From assembly GCF_947179165.1 (NCBI RefSeq), contig NC_077245.1, positions 49,124,286 to 49,188,285 on the forward strand: a DNA stretch of 64,000 nucleotides, written 5' to 3'. Under the pieces are notes generated by a model. It saw only the letters and a list, made by a program, of their open reading frames with translations, ran no database searches and was not told the DNA's origin. This DNA is from Solanum dulcamara (lineage: Eukaryota; Streptophyta; Magnoliopsida; Solanales; Solanaceae). Each line of letters begins with the position of its first letter. Positions within the stretch are counted from its first letter, which is position 1. This document shows positions 56,947-64,000 of the stretch, piece after piece. Position numbers and translations under genes: made by a program.

Positions 56947-59153
56947 TTTACAATCCGACCTAGGGCATAGGTGTAATACAGTGATCAAAACCTCGAAGGG
57001 CTCAAACCTAGCCTCTTGAAATATCATAAAGTATACATAATGTAAAGCAAAATCATAATCAACATTAGAGAGTTTGGAACATGAATCATAAACAAAGAAT
57101 GTTACTTGACAATAAGACACACAACATTTGTCCTACTAATGCCTCTAATCATGAACATGGGCGAGGTATAAGACATGTTCGTAGCTCACCCTAAAAGTAA
57201 AGAAATAAATGTTATTGAATAGAAACAACAAATAAACCGCCCTCTATCGATGAGGACTCACCAAGACTTTGTTGTAAGAACTCAACTAGACACATGAATG
57301 GATATGATCCTCAACTTCAACCCCTACATTATGAGAAAATGTAGGCAACAATATGTGTTTGTACATTTGAATGTAAGTATGTGGGAATGTCATGCAATAT
57401 AAACCATAAGATGCAATTATCAAGAATGTACATAGTAGAGGGTATAAGTAAAGCCATGAGGAAAACATAATGATCAAAGCATTTGAGAGACGTAGTTCAA
57501 GATCATAAAATAACATAATAATCATATACATATGTGGGATAAGAATCATAACCGATGATAATACTATACAGGCTATAACATAGAATTCCATTGTCTCCCC
57601 ATACAACAAAGAAAAGAGGATTCTACTTGCCAAGGTAGACTTTACCCCGCTAGGCAGTCATGTACATATGCTATATATGGATACACAAGCTAAGACATAA
57701 GGCAACCTATGTTGGAACGTAGTTTAAGAGACATGAAGCTGCTACTAAGGCTTTTAGTAGGGACCCCACCTCAAGTCCATTCGATGCTAAGTCAAATTCC
57801 ACAGAATACATATCATGATATAGTAATCATAGTTAGAATATATCATAGACATGATCATAGTTTTGAAATTCATAGAATAGCTTATTTTATAACGTAAGTG
57901 CAATGTGAGTATTGGCCTTCCACATTATAAATCATACTTGAATAATTCATAACATTCGGTCCTAGGTCACCACATAGGGCCCTAAGTCTCCTATCTTCAT
58001 AACTTACATAAAAATTATAACTTGAACATACTTACAATTCATGATCATATTTCATACTTGAATTTAGAGTAAAACTTATATACTTAATTAATTTGATTAA
58101 AAATCATAAGAATACCTTGAAAACATTAGACTCTATAATCATAATTCATATAATTCATCATAGAAAGTAGCTTCATGCATCGGCGTGCATCATTAAACTT
58201 GAAATCATGTAATTTATATACAACTTACTTATAAAGATCATAAATAATGATTTAAAACGAAATGGAATCAACCCAACATAATTCACAAAGATTGAAGTTT
58301 AAAAGTAATGAGATTTTATGAGATTTTTGAAATAAACCTTCAACTCCATGAGTGAAAGGGACTCGTGAATCAATCTACACATACATTAATTGAAATTAGA
58401 CTTGAATTTGAGAAAGGGTACTTGATCTTGAAGAAAACCTAACCAAAGCTTGATGAACTCTCGAAGAACTTGGGAGATAAGTCTTAAATTTGTTTGGGAT
58501 CTAATGAGGACATAAAAGAGTTTTAGGACTATTTAGGTTATAATTCACAATGAATCTAGTCCTTCAAAATGTCCACATATATTATTAGTATGTCAAAAAA
58601 ATACCAAACTGCCTCTCATTAAATGTCAAGTAGGGCAACCCTACAATAGGGGTCTCGATTCGTAGATGCAGTGATGAGTCATAGGAATGACTCATATTGT
58701 AGGCCCTATAAAAAGCCTAAAAATTGAGACTTTAAAGCTTCTATATGGGCCATTTCGATGACTCATTTCCTATTCTACGAATCATCGACTGGACTCATCT
58801 TGTAGGTCCTGAAAAACCTACAAGTTAAAGGTCTCAGAAGTTTCACCATAAATTATTTTTATTAGTCATAAACTTCTCTATGACTCATCCTATTGAGTCG
58901 TAGATGAAGTTCTGAGGCTCAGTAGTTTGTAGGGTTGAAGTCCTGCATTACGGCCCTTTTACAAATCATCATATGACTCAAAGACTCTCACTTTTTCTTA
59001 GCGAATTTTCCAATCCCTGAACCCTTGTCTACGACTTGCTTCTACGACTCGTAAAGGTCCCTACAAGTCATAGATCCACTCGAAGACTTGGGATCAATTA
59101 ACTTTTCTTGAAATTTTCCTTTCATTTGATTTTTCATCTTATGGGGTCTTACA
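56947..59153 (-). mobile_element. Element E 5' LTR
   Basis: About 2.2 kb on the minus strand, from TGTAAGACCCCATAAG at 59153 to GGTCGGATTGTAA near 56947. It is in the same group as LTRs A and B: U3 array of ACGACTCGT-type words at 59095-58650, GGTATGTG-like word and decayed stem-loop at about 58385-58340, and a long R-U5. Confidence 0.87.
58650..59095 (-). repeat. U3 word array in element E LTR
   Basis: Dispersed copies of CTACGACTCGTAAAG-like and ATGACTCAT/TGAGTCATAG-like words, as in LTRs A and B. Confidence 0.65.
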
Positions 59154-61861
59154 ACTGATCACATGGTAATCAAAAATCACTAAAGTGTTACTGATTTTTT
59201 AAGAGATAGTTCATAATTGACTTATTCCCTTTTGTTAAATAATCTTTTTCAGATAAAGCTTCTATATTTTGATGATTAGCCATGTTTGAAGAAGTTGACG
59301 AATCTAATATAACTTGACCACATATGTTATAGATTCATACTCAAACTATTTATTGTCACGTTGAATAAAATTGTAATAGAAATATTGAAAATGTCCAACC
59401 TTCATGCTTTTTAGCTTAATTATTCATTCCCTCAATAAAGTGTTAATGAGCTATTAGAGAAGTACGTAGTGGCTAGAAGATGTGAAAGAATTTGTCTGTA
59501 GCAAATTATGCGATTAGATATTTTAGAGTAATGATCTTTATTTTATTAAATGAACAAATAATATAATATCCTTCGTAAGTAGCAGAAATTTTAATCTTCA
59601 AATTCTATTTTCAAGAAAAATCTAAATATTCTAATTGCAGGAATGTACTCTGGACTTACTTATATATTGAAAGAGGCACATTGTTCATAATTGCAAAGAT
59701 TTTTTCTTGGCGAGATTAATAATTGGTGCATATCTAGCTTTTACACAAAAAGATTATTCTCATGAATATGTGGTGGAGTGTGCTATCATATGAGTGTGCC
59801 ATCACATGAACAATTATTACTCATGTGAATTTGTTTATAGGAATATTCTAGGCTGATCTGAATATCTTTAGTTTGAGAGTTGTCACTACTATATTTTCAT
59901 GACACTACACTAGACAATTTAACTTTAATGTATGTGGATAGTGTTATTTTTTAATTCACTTTGTGGCATTTTTTGTCGAGATATTTTATCTTTTAAAGAC
60001 TATGTTGAAGTATTAACTTGATACTTAACTGCAACAATGATAAAAAAAAAAGGACCAATACATGTTATGGGAAATTTTTTAAACTATAAAATATATTATT
60101 ATATTATTATTTCATTGTTTGCTAACATTATTGAGAAATGAAAGGAAATGATTCTCTTTTTTCACTAGTAATTAATGCCCCATATCTCTTAACTAGCTCA
60201 ATGAAGTTGGACTTACTAGGGTACTAAAACGGATCATACTTAAATCAAATACCACACAATTTTCTCAATTTCCACATTCTCTAATCTCGTTTGAAGAGCA
60301 AATCTCAGACTATGAAAGATCAACATGTATAATATTTCTATATTTTTAATCAAAACAAGCTTTGGTAAGGTTCTCTCATCGTCCCTCTGTCTTCAGGATA
60401 CCCACTAAAAATAACCAATTCAACGTGGTTATTATTTTGTTCCTTTGGTGAACAGAACTCTTAAGAAAAAGAAGAAATCAAAAAAAAATCTACACATAAA
60501 ATCATAAAAAAGAAGATAAACACCGCTATTTAAGATAATTATTCGGTATGAATTTTCTAAGTGATGCTTGACTATTAACCACAACTATATGATTCTCTTG
60601 GTTTTGACTTGGTGCTTCATAAATTTCTTTTCTCCAAGAAAAAAAGTTAATTGTTTGGCATGCTTGAAAGACTGATCTTTGCGTGTCATTCTATTTGAGC
60701 AATAAACTTCGACATATTTGGTAACAATTATATGAACTATTATTATATTGAATTGAATAGATTAAGGAGGAGATTGTTGTATGTTGCTTTGAATCACTTG
60801 GAACAAAATTTGAAATGAATATTATTACTTTAGATCTCTTTGTTATTAGTAAATTCTAACTTTAGTTTATATAGTATTTGACTAAGAATATTTAACCTCC
60901 ACTTACTTAAAATGTGTACTTTTTATTTAATTTCTATTTTTTAATTCTATGAATCCAACTTTTTTCATTGTATTTTAACCTCCACTTACTTATGTAGCTT
61001 TGATTTTGATGAGTTTTTAAAGATGTAGATGAGTTTTTTGTAGTCGCAAAGTATTTGAATGGCAACTGATCAAAATATAAATGAGATTGTGGTGTTTACA
61101 ACATTTGTTTTGGTCAAATTGTTCCCTTTCTTCATTTCGAAATTTGTACTTAGCTTTAATTCGAATTAGTTTTTGAGGATATAGACGAGACTTGCATAGC
61201 CGAAAAGTATTTGAATGATAATTTATCATAATATAGATGAGATTTATTTGTTGCGGCTCTAAATAGATTAAGATTGAGGTGTTTATACAGTTTATTGATT
61301 CTCTTTATTCAACTTTCCTCTTGTTCTTATTAGCAACTAGTTTTAACTTTTTTGTGATGAATTGTTGAAAAGGTAGATGAGTTTTGTATAGATGTAGATT
61401 ATTTATCATAATTGGAATGATATTTGATATTCATATGGATGAGACATATAATTGACCCAAATAGTTTGAGATTTTACTTTTTTTTTATGTTTCTTGTTGC
61501 CTTTGAGGCTGATATTTGATGGAAAGAAAAAATAACTACTATCTTTGTCTGAATTAATTGAACCTCGACTCTCTAGAATTATTAGAATATTGACATATCA
61601 TCCTCATTTCAAATATAATAGGTTATTTTGATCAAAGACGATCCAGAAGAAATTGATCACACCATACTCTATTCCTTTGTTAGTGTGTGATTTGTAAATA
61701 ATATATATAAATGTAATTAGTACTCTCACATCTGTATATGTTCAACTAACTTCATATCCAATTATACAACATTCAGAAAATATATAGAGAACACATTTGG
61801 TAGTTATACATTGTCCAAGATAGTAATATTTTTATTTACTTTAAATATTTGTGTTTATATG
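59154..61861. other. AT-rich island of unknown origin between two LTRs
   Basis: About 2.7 kb with no gypsy or LINE similarity that I can see and no convincing open frame. A possible copia-type PPT and LTR start is near 60760-60775 (AAGGAGGAGATTGTTG). A degenerate tandem array is at 60975-61500. The direct word TTAACCTCCACTTACTTA occurs at 60891 and 60976. It may be older host DNA or a decayed element of another class. Confidence 0.4.
60975..61500 (+). repeat. Degenerate tandem repeats (period roughly 160-180 bp)
   Basis: Three diverged units share GATGTAGATGAGTTTT-like and CGCAAAGTATTTGAATG / CGAAAAGTATTTGAATG words, followed by ATCATAATATAGATGAGA-like text. Unit starts are near 60990, 61148 and 61330. 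Confidence 0.5.
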
Positions 61862-64000
61862 TGTTACAACCCGAACTAGGGATTAGTCGTAACACGGCGA
61901 TCGAAACCTCGAAGATCTCCAATCAAGACTCTAGACATATCATAAATCATACAAATGGTAAAGTAAGTGCAGAAAATAACATAATAATGAGTCTAAATCA
62001 TGAATCATAATGAGTATGAGAAGTTGGCAACATAGACTCTTAACACATATCCAACAAGTGCCTCTACTACATGAAAATGGTGGGGGCTAAGACATGTCTC
62101 TATCTAACCCTCAACATGAAGGAAATAAATGTATTTGAAACAACAAAACAAGCAACTAATAACTAGTCCCTGGTAGATGAGGACTCACCAATTACTTCAT
62201 CGATAAGAAACTCTACTATCCACGTGCGTTAGGAGCGTGATCCTCAACCCCTACATTATGAGACGGTAGGAAACAAATATGAGTTAGTATTTTGAATGTA
62301 CTAAGAATGAGGGAATGACATGAAATGTAAATAATAACATGCAATGATTAAGTAAATTACATGGTAAGAAGAGATACGTAAAGTCATAAGAAAAATCATA
62401 ATGATCAAGGCATTTGAAGAGCATAGTTGAAATCATGAAAGTCCAAAAAAGGTCATACATATGTGGGATAGAACCATAATCGATAATAAGACAATGCAAG
62501 CTATAACATGGAATCCATATGTCTCCCCATACAACAGAAGAAAGGGGAATCTACATGCCATGGTAGACTGTACCCCACTAAGTGGGTCATATACATAACC
62601 TATATATGGATCCACTACCTAAACCATAGGACAACCTACGGTGGCACGTAGTTTAAGAGACTTGAGGTTACTACTAAGAATTTTGGTTGCACCCCAAACC
62701 TCAAGTCCACTCGGTGCTAAGTCAAATCCCACGGAATATATTACATAGTAAACATACTTAGCATATATCATAAATTGTTCATAAACTTCATAATTCATAG
62801 AATAGCTTAATTAATAACATAATTGGAATGTGGGTATTGTCCTTCCATAATTACTAATCATACTTGTATAATCCATATAATTAGGTCCAAGGTCACCACA
62901 TATGGACCTAAGCTACCTTTATTCATAACTTGTATAAAATTCATATCTTGAACATATTTGTAATTCATGATCATAATTCATACTTGAATTTAGAGTAAAA
63001 CTAATATACATAATCAATTTGAAAGCAAATCATGATAATACCTTGAAATCATTGGATTCATAATCATACCTCATAACATCGTTATAAAAAATAGGCTTCA
63101 TGCATTGGCAATCATAATTCAACTTAAAATCATGTAATTCATGTAGGAACATACATATAATGATCATCTATAATGATTAAAAATATAATTGAGATAGCCC
63201 AATGAAATTTATAAAACTAGGGTTACAAACCCGATTGAAATTCATTAGATTTAGAATAGAAACCTTAGGACTCCATGGGTGAAAGGGACCCATAGATCAA
63301 TCCCTACATAACTTAATTGAATTTGACCTTAGAATTTAAAAAAGGAGAATTGTTCTTGAAGAAATCCTAGCAAAACTTGATGAAGAAGATGAATCCTTAA
63401 ATGAACCTTGAGAGAGATGTTTTAAAGGTGATTGAGAATTAATGAGGGAAAAGAATAGATTTAGGACTATTTAGGATATTTTTTCAATGAATCTAGTACC
63501 AAAAACATCCACAAACATTAATAAACAAATAGGGAAATGACTGGATTACACTTCATTAAACTATAAATGGGACTTACCATGGAGGACCCATCGCAGTCCA
63601 TAATGCTCATCACGGCCCGTGGTGGTGTCCGTGATGATTGAATTTGAATTGGAATTCTGAAGTTATAGAGGAAGGGTTTCAAAACATCCTCCACAAAACC
63701 CTTCACAGTCTGTGAAGTACATTACGGCCCATGAAACATAGGCGTAGTGTAGGCCGTGCAGGTGGGTTTGTAGGAGTGACAACTATGGAACCCACCACAG
63801 TCCATGAAGCTCTGTACAGCCCGTAGTGGTGAGGCGTGGTCCTTGCCTTGGGATCATGGTCTGAGGTCTCAGGGGAGTGGACACCACGGAGGACTTCATG
63901 GCCCATAATGCCGTGTCATGGACCTCACCCTGCAGGATTGAGCCTCATGGTTACACCACGGTGGCTTATCACCTAGTCCCAAAATTTCAGGTTTTTAGAA
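61862..64000 (-). mobile_element. LTR E3 (minus, runs off the right edge)
   Basis: The LTR's 3' end is at 61862 (minus GGGTTGTAACA). No PBS adjoins it, so it is a solo LTR or a 3' LTR. The R-U5 part matches LTR E closely. The stem-loop block is at 63273-63295 (ACCCATGG-type arms). The U3 array (63570-63960) has CACGG-type words, like D's 3' LTR and unlike LTR E. Candidate left target duplication ATATG at 61857-61861. Confidence 0.85.
63570..63960 (-). repeat. U3 array of CACGG-type words in LTR E3
   Basis: Scattered words such as CACGGCCCGTGG, ACGGCCCATG, CCACAGTCCATG and CACCACGGTGG. Many look like CG-decayed forms of one palindrome. Confidence 0.65.

Noticed and set aside
1..64000. CRISPR arrays, operons, bacterial insertion sequences or phage genes
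   Set aside because: Every recognisable domain is from plant LTR or LINE retrotransposons. No spaced direct repeats of CRISPR type and no prokaryotic gene organisation are present.

Overview
The window is plant nuclear DNA, very probably from a Solanaceae species. It is AT-rich, and no intact host gene is visible. Almost all of it is a nested stack of retrotransposons of the kind found in pericentromeric heterochromatin. The family assignment rests on remembered resemblance of the LTRs and leaders to Solanum/Capsicum Ty3/gypsy elements. No search was run and the genus is not resolved.

Layout: (1) 1-6743 is a decayed minus-strand Ty3/gypsy element (Z), interrupted by a complete 3.1-kb solo LTR (a, 2451-5576) with a perfect 5-bp target duplication. 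(2) 6744-8795 is a perfect tandem duplication of a ~1.02-kb segment that itself joins a minus-strand LTR piece to a plus-strand LTR piece. (3) 8541-16710 is plus-strand gypsy element A. It meets minus-strand element B (16711-23027) tail to tail, and A looks inserted into B. (4) 23132-26446 is a second long solo LTR (b, minus) carrying a minisatellite. (5) 27200-47091 is plus-strand gypsy element D. Its 3' LTR was split by a 10.5-kb L1-type LINE (35840-46380) with a 16-bp target duplication and a poly(A) tail. The LINE has an intact, very long ORF1 (1245 codons), an ORF2 (EN-RT-RNase H) with nine in-frame stops and no frameshift, and a 2.4-kb 3' tail. (6) 47092-48233 is an LTR fragment (E2) broken by gypsy element c (48234-55732). 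Element c has a 3.2-kb LTR, an initiator-tRNA-Met PBS and an embedded antisense 5S rRNA-like segment. (7) 55733-56922 is LTR d. (8) 56947-59153 is the 5' LTR of element E. (9) 59154-61861 is an AT-rich island of unknown origin. (10) 61862-64000 is another LTR (E3) that runs off the window.

The gypsy elements share a gag / protease / RT / RNase H / integrase plan with a chromodomain-like C-terminus (chromovirus type, probably Tekay/Del-like). All are broken by stops, frameshifts and lost catalytic residues. The most interesting signals are RNA- or DNA-structural. (i) A covarying stem-loop with a self-complementary-derived loop lies 52-62 nt downstream of the PBS in three elements and resembles a dimerisation site. 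(ii) A stem-loop next to a splice-donor-like word is conserved in every LTR of the A/B/D/E group. (iii) U3 arrays of CG-rich palindromic words appear to have been swapped between otherwise related LTRs. (iv) The LINE pairs an intact ORF1 with a stop-riddled ORF2.
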